Origin: Patescibacteria group bacterium
GTDB lineage: Bacteria; Patescibacteriota; JABMPQ01; JAHIRA01
Direction of reading: 5' to 3'
Assembly: GCA_018818205.1 (NCBI GenBank)
Contig: JAHISJ010000016.1
Span: forward strand, 1-45,574
DNA length: 45,574 nucleotides
Notes under the pieces: model-generated
What the model was told of the DNA's origin: nothing
The model's input: the letters and a program-made list of their open reading frames with translations, nothing else
Databases searched by the model: none
Position numbers and translations under genes: made by a program
Part shown: positions 1 to 10,781 of the stretch, piece after piece
How positions within the stretch are numbered: the first letter of the stretch is position 1
Layout of the letters: each line of letters starts with the position of its first letter

Positions 1-108
1 AAAGAAACACCACATTCAGAGAAAGCACATGCAACTCAGTATTGTCAGATACTACCTAGAAAAGATACACTCTGAGATTATCCTTACAGTGGAAGGGAGG
101 TATATGGT

Positions 109-177
109 ATGAGGGTTATTGGAAGTGCAGGCGGGTCAGGCCCCTACGGGGTTGACAAAACAAACAAATACCTCTAG
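109..177 (+). CDS. putative 22-aa micro-ORF (MRVIGSAGGSGPYGVDKTNKYL)
   Basis: ATG 8 nt downstream of a GGAGG ribosome-binding site (96-100), ends TAG at 175-177; too short for firm coding support. Confidence 0.2.
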   Translation: MRVIGSAGGSGPYGVDKTNKYL

Positions 178-189
178 AATACAAGGCCA

Positions 190-227
190 GTTACGTAGAG
201 ACGCAAGATTTTGCGTCTCTACGTAAC
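190..227. repeat. perfect 17-bp inverted repeat GTTACGTAGAGACGCAA-gatt-TTGCGTCTCTACGTAAC (REP/MITE-like palindrome)
   Basis: direct reading of arms 190-206 and 211-227. Confidence 0.85.
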
Positions 228-262
228 GTTTTGCATTTTTTCACAACAAAAGGAGGAATCTG

Positions 263-2398
263 TTGGAAAAAACAGTAGGCCAAAAGGGCCAAGATCATTT
301 TGTGACCGGCGGCGTAGCCCCCGGTTCTTCAAAGATTTCTGGTGTAGACCATTTTATGACCGGCGGCGCATTGCCAACTGGTCAAATGATTCCAAAGGGA
401 ACGATTCTTTGTGGAAAATATGAAATTTTAAGACTTCTTGGTGAAGGCTCATTTTCTAGTGTGTATGAAGCAGTTTCTGGGGAAAAATTGACTCGACTTG
501 TGTGGGCTATTAAAGTTTTTAACCAAGGTGATCCTGCTCAAATTAAGGCTGAGTACGATATTCAAAAAGCAATCAATCCAAATGGATGCCCAGAATTGGC
601 GTACGCAGTATGCATTGACGAAGATCCAGAACATGGACCATGTATTCTTATGAATTATGTTCATGGGTTGTCTCTTGAGGAAGTTGTTGCCCAAGACTTA
701 CATTTCAAGTGGTCAGATGAATGGGAGCGACTCATTTATGACGTTTTTTTTGGACTGGAGCTTATTCATAAAAGAAAAGCACTTCATAGAGACTTAAAGC
801 CCCGACACATAATGTTCAGAGAAGCTGGCCCTCCACGAAATCATCTGTTTACTATCCTTGACTTTGGCATTGCGCAAGAAATGCGAGCACAATTTGCAAC
901 ACAGGTTCAGGCAGGCGCCGGAACACCCTTTTTTATGGCTCCAGAAGTGTTGCGCGGTGATCGCGTTAGTATTTCTTCTGATATTTACTCACTTGCGGCA
1001 ACGTTTTACTATTTGTTTGTTGGCGAACCGCCAATAGGAATAATCGGTCCAGATGATTTTTTGAGGTCACGTGACCGTTTTAAAGTAGTATTCGACGTTA
1101 AAGAACTTGCAGCGTTGATTTGCAGAAACCTTGCACGTGTTCCGTCTAAACGAATGCAAACAGTTGTTGAATTCAGAGAAGCACTTCTCTCTTGCATGAC
1201 GCATATGTCGCAGACACAGAAAAACTTTGAAGGATATGCCACGACGCTCAAATCGAGACCAAATGAACTTGCTTCTGACGGAGAACTTGCGTTTAGATTT
1301 GAGTGTGCTCAGGAGCTTTCTGGTAATGACGCTTACAAACACTTGGTGCAACAAGATCCTGAACTGCAAGCGATTGTGGATTACGTGCTTTCTGAGAAGG
1401 AATTTACTACAAGGAGTAGCACTCATACGGATTTTGAAAAGCGAAAACGCAAGATATTGATGGAGGAGTGTGATCCTGAGAATCCAGTTCCCTGGAGTCT
1501 CAGGATGGGGAATGCAATGGATATTGTGAGACGCCCGCTCTTTAAAACGGTTACTGGAAAGCAGCGGAAAATTTTGCTTAGAATGTTTCATGCTCAGTGG
1601 AGCCCAGATCTTACTGAGGACATTGAGCGTATGACCGCCGAAGAGATTGATGCTTCTGAAGAGCCATTTGAACTCACAGAAGAGCTGGCGGATGAGTTGA
1701 CGGGAGTATTGAGTGGAATGTGTTCTGACACTCTCCCGGTTGCATCCGATAAACTTGGCGATGATCAGAAAGAGAGTGGGTTCGCGAGAGCCTTAAAAAG
1801 GACTTATCGATTTTCCAGAGAAGAGGAAGTTGCGCTACTTAAAAGAAAGCCAAAGCTTTCTAATGCTCAGACAGCACTTCCAGAAATTTCTGAAGTTCTT
1901 GAGAGGGACCTTTTAAAAAGAGAAAGTTCAACGGAACAGACAGACGATCGGCCGGTCTATGTGCCGAGCCAAGAAGATGAATTTGATTCTGAGCAGAAAA
2001 TTACTCCAGACATTTTTTCTCCAGATAATCCTTTGTCTACAAAAGAAAAGGTTCGTGCCTACTCAGAAGCTAAAATTGTTGAGATTACTCCAAGGCCAAA
2101 AAAGAAGGAGATTGTAGAGTCTAAGTTCAGTCTCCGTACAGTATTGTTTATTTGTGGAATACAGTTTCTTATTTTAATGGGCGCCCTTGTTATCAAGAGT
2201 CCAGAAATGGTTATAATTGGTGTACTTATGGGTGTTCCACTTTCACTTGTTGCTGATTTTGCAAAGGGTAGTCTTAAACATACCCCAAAGCCAAAATTCA
2301 TTTACTTTACAACATACACCTATACAGCAATTTATATTGAATTTATGGGAGTGTTTTTTGCGATTGTATGGATTATTGTAAAAATTCTGACTTCTTAA
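263..2398 (+). CDS. Ser/Thr protein kinase-like protein with C-terminal transmembrane segments
   Basis: TTG start after AGGAGG (251-256); kinase motifs LGEGSFSSVY, WAIKVF, HRDLKPRHIMF, LDFGIA, FMAPEVL, SDIYSLA; hydrophobic C-terminus. Confidence 0.85.
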   Translation: MEKTVGQKGQDHFVTGGVAPGSSKISGVDHFMTGGALPTGQMIPKGTILCGKYEILRLLGEGSFSSVYEAVSGEKLTRLVWAIKVFNQGDPAQIKAEYDIQKAINPNGCPELAYAVCIDEDPEHGPCILMNYVHGLSLEEVVAQDLHFKWSDEWERLIYDVFFGLELIHKRKALHRDLKPRHIMFREAGPPRNHLFTILDFGIAQEMRAQFATQVQAGAGTPFFMAPEVLRGDRVSISSDIYSLAATFYYLFVGEPPIGIIGPDDFLRSRDRFKVVFDVKELAALICRNLARVPSKRMQTVVEFREALLSCMTHMSQTQKNFEGYATTLKSRPNELASDGELAFRFECAQELSGNDAYKHLVQQDPELQAIVDYVLSEKEFTTRSSTHTDFEKRKRKILMEECDPENPVPWSLRMGNAMDIVRRPLFKTVTGKQRKILLRMFHAQWSPDLTEDIERMTAEEIDASEEPFELTEELADELTGVLSGMCSDTLPVASDKLGDDQKESGFARALKRTYRFSREEEVALLKRKPKLSNAQTALPEISEVLERDLLKRESSTEQTDDRPVYVPSQEDEFDSEQKITPDIFSPDNPLSTKEKVRAYSEAKIVEITPRPKKKEIVESKFSLRTVLFICGIQFLILMGALVIKSPEMVIIGVLMGVPLSLVADFAKGSLKHTPKPKFIYFTTYTYTAIYIEFMGVFFAIVWIIVKILTS

Positions 2399-2423
2399 AG
2401 ACATGACATGAAAAAAATTTAGT

Positions 2424-2456
2424 TAGGCACCGTGATTCTCACTGTGCCTTTTTTGT
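2424..2456 (+). terminator. rho-independent terminator after kinase gene
   Basis: AGGCACcGTG-attct-CACtGTGCCT followed by T-run. Confidence 0.7.
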
Positions 2457-2616
2457 TTTGTTTGAGAGATCTAACAAAGTTATGCACAAAGTAACCCTTG
2501 AAATTTTGGTTAAGACCTGCTACAATGGAAGCTCCAAGAAATGGAAGAGAAAGAAATTTAGAAAAATAATTACAAAAATCGAGAAACGATAACAAAAGGA
2601 CATCGGGGAAAAAAAT

Positions 2617-5376
2617 ATGCAAAAGAATAGTTGGCGATATGCCAGACTCTTTTTTTTAGCGCTCATTTCGCTCACAATTGGATTTTTTACTGTAAAAATC
2701 GCTCAAGCAGCGGTATATACTGAACCTATTTCATCTGATGCAAGAACGGGCTATGATCTTTCTGTGTCAGAAAAGAAAGACGGTGCACCACATGCGTTGT
2801 ACGTGGACAAAAAGTCAAACACATTGTTCAGTGCGTATTTGCATGATGGTGCATGGGTTAAAACTACACTCGACACAGGAGTCAGTGGAGTAACATCACA
2901 AGTGTATGAGGTGCGGTATGATATCTCTGGCAACTTGGTAAAAGATCACTTGGTGATTAGTTACATTAAGGCTGGATCAGTGTACAGCATGATCTCTAAA
3001 GACGATGGCAAGACATTTGAACATCTTACCGAAGTAGCAAATGGAAGCAACGGTGAACCAGTCTTTGATCAAAAACTGGTCTATGACTCAGCACATCAAA
3101 GAGTATACGTAGTATTTACTAAGCTTGATATCAATACCGGAAAGAAGAAGCTTATGTGGCGCTATGGTGTTATTGTAAACGATACCGTTGCATGGCAAAG
3201 CTTTGATGTTGAGACTACGAGTAATGTGAGTTCGTTTACTGCGGCGTACCGTGAAGCAAGTGGTACGGTAGGACTTGCGTATTACACAGATGAGTCAAGA
3301 ACGCTGCATCATTCAGAGAATATTGAAACACGGGCAGATAACTACGAAAACGTATTTGCGTTTAAACCGGCAGGTGATAGTGCGGGCATGAATGCCGCTC
3401 TTGCATATAAAAGCGATGGTTCACCCTTTATTGCATCTCAGTACAAAGAGTTTTCTGGAAACACTTCACTCAGACTCGCTTATAAAAAAGCAGCAAGTTG
3501 GAACTATGAAGACATAGATCCAAGTGTTTCCAGTGGTTCATACGATAGAGGATATAACAATACTTTGATTGTTGATGAAAAGTCAGGTGAAGAACGAATT
3601 GTTACCTTTAGCAAAGATCAAAAAGAAGCAAAGCGTATTACACGTATTCAAGGGACGTATTCAGAAGAGAAATTGTTTAATACACTCGCAGCATCAACTG
3701 AGCTTGCGTATGTATACAGTCCGTCGCTGCAGAGTGATCATATAGTGTTTCAAGACACCAGAAACTCACTGTCTGATCAGTTTGCATCGTATCTGTACAT
3801 TGATGAAGTGCAACCAGAGATAGTTATTGATGGTGCGCCAGATGAGTCATCCTGGTATAACGGTACAGACAACACTCCTGGCATTGCAGTTTCCGGTACA
3901 GACAATATTGCCGATGGTATCAAAAATACTATCTGGGTGAATGGTGAAAAAAAGGTAGAAGTTTTTGCACCCGAGAAGGCAGCAATTGATGAATCTGCAT
4001 TTGTTGATGGTGACAATACGGTTAAATGCGCGGTAACGGATAAAGCGGGGAATGAGACATCAAAGACGTTTACTGTCCATTTTGATTCAAAAAACCCAGA
4101 GATTTCTGCAAGTGTTGATCCCGCTCAAAGTGATGGAGATGATGGCTATTATCGATTTATAAATCCAACCATTACTATTACTGCAACTGATGAGCACTCC
4201 GGCATTGCTAAGACGTATTACAAAGTTGGCACAGAAAACGCTTTTGAGTCAGTAGCAAGTGACTCGGTTGAGCTGAGTACGTTTAATCCAGGGAGTGTTT
4301 TAATTTCATTTTACAGCGAGGACCGTGTAGGTAATGTATCTGAAGTAAAATCTATTGAGATTAAACTTGATCCGCAGGAGCCACTCCTTGATGTGAACAC
4401 TGACGAGAGAACACTTAAACTTAAGTGTGAAGACTCAATTTCTGGTTGTGGAAACATTTATTATTCACTAGATGGCAAAGATCCGGAAGAAAACAAAGTG
4501 ATCTATTCGCTGCCAACAGAGCTTTCTGGAAATACAACCATTAAGGCGGTGGCGTACGACAAAGCAGGAAATAAGACCTATCAAGAAGTAGCGTATTCAG
4601 CACCACCGGAACCGGCACAAACACCAGTGACTTCAACTATTCCGGGTACTATTCCAAATACTTCAGGAACCAATTCGACACAAAATGGTACGGGAAGTAA
4701 TGGTTCAGGTGGAACAGATGGGGCAACAAATACAGGCAGTACCGACACTTCTTCTGATGAAATACTCCCTGGCGGCAAAGGTGGCTATCGCTGTGGGGTC
4801 CAAAACAAGCTTCCCAAACAAAAGATTGAGGAACTTGCGTACTCATTAAATAGAGAACTTAAAGGGGCGACAACAACTCTTGGCGCTGCAGGCATTACTG
4901 CAAATAACTGGGAAGAGTACGTTGAACTCTATGCCTACTGTAAGTACCCAATAGATGCGCTTCTTAAGAATCACTTCTTTGAAGACGTCATTGATCAAGA
5001 GACGCATTGGACTGTTTATAGAAATACCAAGCAGTATAAAAAGAATATCTTTAGGACCATTCCAAATGAAAAGGAAGTAATCGGTAAGGAATATCTCTCA
5101 TACTATGCGCAGCATAGGTTGGAACTTTCTAAAGAAAAAGAGGCAGCAAAGGACCTTCGTGCAGAGCTTGAGGCAAAGTATGATATGAACAAGCTCAAGA
5201 TTAACGCACACAACTGGGCAAAGGTGGTTAATGGCTACTTGTACGGTGGCTACTCAGTTGATGATGTAGCACGAGTGATCAGATACTCTGGAAAGGTTGT
5301 ACATCCGTGGATGCCTCATTCATTATTTAAGCAAGCAGCAGATTATAAGAAATACAGTAGTATGCCAGCAGAGTAA
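2617..5376 (+). CDS. large secreted protein: signal peptide, sialidase/beta-propeller-like N-terminal part, Ig-like repeats, chitobiase-C-like domain, Ser/Thr/Gly linker, helical C-terminus
   Basis: N-terminal hydrophobic signal, Ig-like repeats (NTVKCAVTDKAGNETSKTFTVHFD), YYSLDGKDPEENKVIYSLPTELSGNTTIKAVAYDKAGNKT motif, linker TSTIPGTIPNTSGTNSTQNGTGSNGSGG. Confidence 0.7.
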   Translation: MQKNSWRYARLFFLALISLTIGFFTVKIAQAAVYTEPISSDARTGYDLSVSEKKDGAPHALYVDKKSNTLFSAYLHDGAWVKTTLDTGVSGVTSQVYEVRYDISGNLVKDHLVISYIKAGSVYSMISKDDGKTFEHLTEVANGSNGEPVFDQKLVYDSAHQRVYVVFTKLDINTGKKKLMWRYGVIVNDTVAWQSFDVETTSNVSSFTAAYREASGTVGLAYYTDESRTLHHSENIETRADNYENVFAFKPAGDSAGMNAALAYKSDGSPFIASQYKEFSGNTSLRLAYKKAASWNYEDIDPSVSSGSYDRGYNNTLIVDEKSGEERIVTFSKDQKEAKRITRIQGTYSEEKLFNTLAASTELAYVYSPSLQSDHIVFQDTRNSLSDQFASYLYIDEVQPEIVIDGAPDESSWYNGTDNTPGIAVSGTDNIADGIKNTIWVNGEKKVEVFAPEKAAIDESAFVDGDNTVKCAVTDKAGNETSKTFTVHFDSKNPEISASVDPAQSDGDDGYYRFINPTITITATDEHSGIAKTYYKVGTENAFESVASDSVELSTFNPGSVLISFYSEDRVGNVSEVKSIEIKLDPQEPLLDVNTDERTLKLKCEDSISGCGNIYYSLDGKDPEENKVIYSLPTELSGNTTIKAVAYDKAGNKTYQEVAYSAPPEPAQTPVTSTIPGTIPNTSGTNSTQNGTGSNGSGGTDGATNTGSTDTSSDEILPGGKGGYRCGVQNKLPKQKIEELAYSLNRELKGATTTLGAAGITANNWEEYVELYAYCKYPIDALLKNHFFEDVIDQETHWTVYRNTKQYKKNIFRTIPNEKEVIGKEYLSYYAQHRLELSKEKEAAKDLRAELEAKYDMNKLKINAHNWAKVVNGYLYGGYSVDDVARVIRYSGKVVHPWMPHSLFKQAADYKKYSSMPAE

Positions 5377-5446
5377 GAAAAAGAAAAACAAAAAGGAGAT
5401 GTGTGATCTTCTGTAAAACAAAAACACACGGACGCATTTAAGTAAA

Positions 5447-5468
5447 CCCTACACCATGTGGTGTAGGG
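5447..5468. repeat. perfect 22-nt palindrome CCCTACACCATGTGGTGTAGGG
   Basis: direct reading; no T-run follows, so role uncertain. Confidence 0.6.
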
Positions 5469-5517
5469 CTCGGGGAGAGGGAATATTAACCCTCATATAT
5501 ATTTTACAAAAATGCGC

Positions 5518-5546
5518 TTGATACGTAAATAGTTTTGTACTATACT
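5518..5546 (+). promoter_or_regulatory. sigma70-type promoter TTGATA-N17-TATACT for dtxR-feoAB
   Basis: -35 at 5518-5523, -10 at 5541-5546, 17-bp spacer, immediately upstream of operator palindrome. Confidence 0.7.
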
Positions 5547-5564
5547 AGTTAGGTATACCTAACT
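5547..5564. promoter_or_regulatory. DtxR/IdeR-type operator palindrome AGTTAGGTATACCTAACT
   Basis: perfect 18-bp palindrome resembling the TTAGGnTAnCCTAA-type iron box, abutting the -10 of the dtxR-feoAB promoter. Confidence 0.75.
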
Positions 5565-5571
5565 TTTCTCT

Positions 5572-5979
5572 ATGAGAAGTAGAAACCAAGAGGATTATCT
5601 GCGGGCAATATATTGTCTGTACGAGGAAAAAAAGACGGGAGTTAAGTCGTCTGATATTAGCAAGTATCTTGAGGTATCTCGAGCATCTGTTTCTGAGATG
5701 TTAAAAAAATTATCAGGGAAACAACTTGTTATTTGTGAGCCCTATTCCCTCGTAATCCTCACTAAAAAAGGATACGATGAATCGTTGGAATTGACCTATA
5801 AACACCGTATTATTGAGGTGTTTTTGGAAGATGTGCTTAAATGTCCCGATGATACCATTCATGAAGAGGCGCATGCGCTAGAGCACGCGTTTAGTCTTGA
5901 TGCAGTGAAGCGTTTAGAGAAACTGCTCAAGAATCCCGTTATCTGCCCTGACGGGAAGCATATACCTAAATTTAAGTAA
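5572..5979 (+). CDS. DtxR/MntR-family metal-dependent transcriptional regulator
   Basis: N-terminal wHTH (SSDISKYLEVSRASVSEMLKKLSGKQLV) and metal/dimer domain HEEAHALEHAFS; adjacent to feoAB. Confidence 0.9.
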   Translation: MRSRNQEDYLRAIYCLYEEKKTGVKSSDISKYLEVSRASVSEMLKKLSGKQLVICEPYSLVILTKKGYDESLELTYKHRIIEVFLEDVLKCPDDTIHEEAHALEHAFSLDAVKRLEKLLKNPVICPDGKHIPKFK

Positions 5980-5981
5980 GC

Positions 5982-6209
5982 ATGGGAAAGTCACTTATTA
6001 CATTTAATGTTGGTGAGACGGTGAGCATACGTTGCGTTAGGTGTGGACGTAATTTTACAAAGAGACTTTCTGATCTTGGTCTTTTTGATGGTGCGTTAGT
6101 AACCATACTCAAAAATGATTCGTTTGGTCCGATAATACTCAAGGTGCTTGGCTCTAAAATCGCACTTGGGCGTGGCGAGGCAGAGAAAATATATGGTGAG
6201 ACGAAATAA
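5982..6209 (+). CDS. feoA: FeoA ferrous iron transport protein A
   Basis: SH3-like FeoA fold, 75 aa, between dtxR-like gene and feoB. Confidence 0.85.
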   Translation: MGKSLITFNVGETVSIRCVRCGRNFTKRLSDLGLFDGALVTILKNDSFGPIILKVLGSKIALGRGEAEKIYGETK

Positions 6210-8238
6210 CGTGCTAGTTGGTCTTGCCGGAAACCCAAATGTGGGCAAGACAACGCTCTTTAATGCACTAACAGGCTCAAAACAACACGTTGGCAATTGG
6301 CCAGGGAAAACAGTAGAAAAAAAGGAGGGTACATTTACCTACGGTGATGTACAATGCGTGCTTGTTGATTTGCCAGGAACGTATAGTTTAACCGCGTATA
6401 CCGAAGAAGAGGCAGTGACCTCTGATTTTATTTTGGACGAAAACCCAGACGTGATCATTCACATTGTTGATGCGGGGAATCTTGAGAGAAATCTTTTTAT
6501 TACCGTACAGCTTTTGGAGCTTGGTGCACCGGTAGTTCTTGCATTAAACATGGTAAGTCAGGCGCAAAGCGAGGGAATCACTATTAATCAAAAGCTACTT
6601 TCTGAGCTGCTTAATATTCCGGTTGTAATGATTGACGCTAAGAGACAAGGTGGTTTTAAAAAGCTTTTAGACGAGACAAATACTGTTGCAAAACTTCACA
6701 AAAAGCCTGACTTAAAACTTACGTATGGTAGAGAGGTAAATAGAACCCTAAAAAGAATAAAAGACTTTCTTATTGACCACGATACGTTTACTGAGCAGGA
6801 GCAAGAGTGGCTAGCGATTAAACTGCTTGAAGATGATGTGCGCTCTAAAAAAATCATCAGACAAAAGGACTATGCACGAGATCTTGAACGACTAGTGAGA
6901 GAAAACGTTGTACAGCTTGAAAATATATATGGAAAAGATATTCATGCGTTGCTTGCGAGTACACGTTTTGCGTTTATTAGAGGACTTACAAGAGAGGTAG
7001 TCCATGAGCGGAAAGATAAAAACGTAAGCTTTTCTGATACCGTCGATAGGTATTTAACAAACAAGTTTTTAGGGGTTCCGCTCTTTTTGGGAGTCATTTT
7101 TTTGATTTTTGAGGCGACGTTTTATCTTTCAAACCCAATTATCCGGTTCTTTGAATCGACTATTGCTTTTTTTGGGCATTCTTTGGCGCTCGTGCTAGTA
7201 AAATATGGAGCACCTGCTTGGGTTGAGTCGTTACTAATTGATGGGGTGGTTGGTGGCGTCGGTAGTATTGTTGCATTTGTTCCCATTATTGGCGTGCTTT
7301 TTTTCTTTATGGCATTTCTTGAAGATTCAGGGTACATGGCACGGGTAGCGTACGTTATGGATAAATTCATGCACGCATTTGGGCTTCACGGAAAAGCGTT
7401 TATCCCCTTTGTCCTTGGTTTTGGCTGCAATGTACCCGGGATTATGGCGACACGGACACTGCAAACTAAGAAGGATAGACTCCTTACCATGCTGGTAATT
7501 CCTTTTGTTACCTGTGGTGCGAGACTTCCCGTCTATATGCTTTTTGTCGGGGTGTTTTTCCCTGAGCATAGGGGGGTGGTTATTTTTTCTATCTATCTCA
7601 CGAGTATTATCATTTCAATGCTCTCCGGCTTAGTGTTAAAGAAAATACTCGGGAATAGCTTGGCATCTCCCTTTGTCATTGAACTTCCTCGTTATAGAGT
7701 ACCGAGCATTAAAGGGATGCTTATACATGCATGGGAGCGGGTATGGATTTTTATAAAAAAAGCAGGAACGATTATCTTGGTTTTTTCTATGATTATCTGG
7801 TTTTTGGCATCATTTCCGTTTGGTGTGGAATACGGATCAGAACAGAGCTTGGTTGGGGCTATTGGAAAAACGGTGGCTCCCTTGCTTGCGCCTTTGGGGT
7901 TTGGCCACTGGCGAGCTGCAGTGGCACTTATGTTTGGGTTTGTGGCAAAAGAGGTGATTGTGAGTACATTTGGTACACTGTACGGAATTGATATGACCGT
8001 AGTAAGTAATTCTGTTACATCAATTGCACATTCATTTCAGACAGATTTTACACCGCTTTCTGCGTATTCATTTATGCTTTTTGTTCTTTTGTATGTGCCA
8101 TGTATTGCTGTTGTTGCAGTGATAAAGCGTGAGACCCACTCATACAAATGGCCGTTGTTTCTTATTGTCTACACTACTGCTATTGCATGGAGTGTCAGTT
8201 TTATGGTGTTTCAAATAGGATCTTTACTTGGATTTTAG
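6193..8238 (+). CDS. feoB: FeoB ferrous iron transporter (GTPase + permease)
   Basis: GNPNVGKTTLFNALTG G1 motif, DLPGTYSL G3, Gate/membrane core; start likely ATG 6193, overlapping feoA by 17 nt (ORF track starts at 6148). Confidence 0.95.
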   Translation: MVRRNNVLVGLAGNPNVGKTTLFNALTGSKQHVGNWPGKTVEKKEGTFTYGDVQCVLVDLPGTYSLTAYTEEEAVTSDFILDENPDVIIHIVDAGNLERNLFITVQLLELGAPVVLALNMVSQAQSEGITINQKLLSELLNIPVVMIDAKRQGGFKKLLDETNTVAKLHKKPDLKLTYGREVNRTLKRIKDFLIDHDTFTEQEQEWLAIKLLEDDVRSKKIIRQKDYARDLERLVRENVVQLENIYGKDIHALLASTRFAFIRGLTREVVHERKDKNVSFSDTVDRYLTNKFLGVPLFLGVIFLIFEATFYLSNPIIRFFESTIAFFGHSLALVLVKYGAPAWVESLLIDGVVGGVGSIVAFVPIIGVLFFFMAFLEDSGYMARVAYVMDKFMHAFGLHGKAFIPFVLGFGCNVPGIMATRTLQTKKDRLLTMLVIPFVTCGARLPVYMLFVGVFFPEHRGVVIFSIYLTSIIISMLSGLVLKKILGNSLASPFVIELPRYRVPSIKGMLIHAWERVWIFIKKAGTIILVFSMIIWFLASFPFGVEYGSEQSLVGAIGKTVAPLLAPLGFGHWRAAVALMFGFVAKEVIVSTFGTLYGIDMTVVSNSVTSIAHSFQTDFTPLSAYSFMLFVLLYVPCIAVVAVIKRETHSYKWPLFLIVYTTAIAWSVSFMVFQIGSLLGF

Positions 8239-8285
8239 GTAAAAAGACTTTTTTCGTTTTTTCACCAGTTGTCCACGGAAGAATC

Positions 8286-8315
8286 TTGACAACGGTAGGC
8301 ATTTTGGTTTACTAT
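8286..8315 (+). promoter_or_regulatory. groESL promoter TTGACA-N18-TACTAT
   Basis: -35 at 8286-8291, -10 at 8310-8315, directly upstream of CIRCE. Confidence 0.6.
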
Positions 8316-8322
8316 AGAGTAT

Positions 8323-8349
8323 CTAGCACTCGAGGTTCGAGAGTGCTAA
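8323..8349. promoter_or_regulatory. CIRCE element (HrcA operator)
   Basis: CTAGCACTC-N9-GAGTGCTAA, one mismatch to TTAGCACTC-N9-GAGTGCTAA, upstream of groES. Confidence 0.92.
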
Positions 8350-8431
8350 CTCATGAACCAAGAGAGGCTTCGGTTCATGGCAAGCCCATTATTGGGGCAC
8401 AAGTATTTAATAATAAGTAAGGAATAAAGCA

Positions 8432-8725
8432 ATGGCGAATTTAAAACCGCTTGCAGATAAGGTGATATTAAAGCCTATCAAAGAGGATGAAGTAACTAAG
8501 TCAGGAATCGTTCTTCCTGATACGGTAGATAAAGAAAAGCCAGAGAAGGCCGAAGTTATTGCAGTTGGTCCGGGAAAAACACTTTCAAATGGTCAAAAAA
8601 GTGACATGTCGGTTCAAGTTGGTGACAAAGTTATGTTTACCAAATATGGCCCAACAGAAGTTAAGGTAGATGATCAAGAATTGTTAGTCGCTGGCATTGA
8701 TGATATTTTGGCGATTATTGAGTAG
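8432..8725 (+). CDS. groES: co-chaperonin GroES
   Basis: canonical GroES sequence, adjacent to groEL. Confidence 0.97.
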   Translation: MANLKPLADKVILKPIKEDEVTKSGIVLPDTVDKEKPEKAEVIAVGPGKTLSNGQKSDMSVQVGDKVMFTKYGPTEVKVDDQELLVAGIDDILAIIE

Positions 8726-8745
8726 AGTCGCAAAATCTTGCGACT
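8726..8745. repeat. short palindrome AGTCGCAA-aatc-TTGCGACT related to the 190-227 palindrome
   Basis: core CGCAAAATCTTGCG is the reverse complement of CGCAAGATTTTGCG at 202-215. Confidence 0.65.
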
Positions 8746-8775
8746 ATATAAAACAGGTAGAAATATATTAATTAA

Positions 8776-10446
<1,671 letters not shown>

Positions 10447-10464
10447 GAGTATTTTGGGAAAGAG

Positions 10465-10500
10465 AAAAGCCGTCCTTCGCGGGGCGGCTTTTTATTTTTC
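10465..10500 (+). terminator. groEL terminator
   Basis: AAAGCCGtCC-ttcgcg-GGgCGGCTTTTT followed by T-rich tract. Confidence 0.8.
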
Positions 10501-10505
10501 TCAGT

Positions 10506-10781
10506 TTAGTCATCAAATAGAATTACTTCCAAATCACCACAACAAGCAATAATCGCTTTTTTACCGTTGGGCAAAAATCTGTCGGTTGCCTTAAAAACTC
10601 GAGTACAAGCATTAATATGCTCGAGCCTTACAGGGATAATAAAGTCTGATAACATAACAAAATAGGGGAGTTTCAAAAGGGTGCGTGACGTTTTGATGCC
10701 AATCCGGCGTAATGCTTTCTCGTCCTTTTCTTGAAACGTAAAAACATCTTCGTGAGTTAGCTCAGATATTTTCTTAATCAT
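10506..10781 (-). CDS. small hypothetical protein
   Basis: ORF on minus strand; probable start MIKKISEL at 10781, overlapping the upstream gene end (10774). Confidence 0.5.
   Translation of the reverse strand: MIKKISELTHEDVFTFQEKDEKALRRIGIKTSRTLLKLPYFVMLSDFIIPVRLEHINACTRVFKATDRFLPNGKKAIIACCGDLEVILFDD

Noticed and set aside
211-423. 70-aa plus-strand ORF overlapping the kinase start
   Set aside because: Out of frame with the RBS-supported TTG-start kinase gene; overlap artefact.
449-1591. Minus-strand ORFs opposite the kinase gene (449-694, 1009-1251, 1067-1591)
   Set aside because: Antisense shadow ORFs with atypical composition and no recognisable domain.
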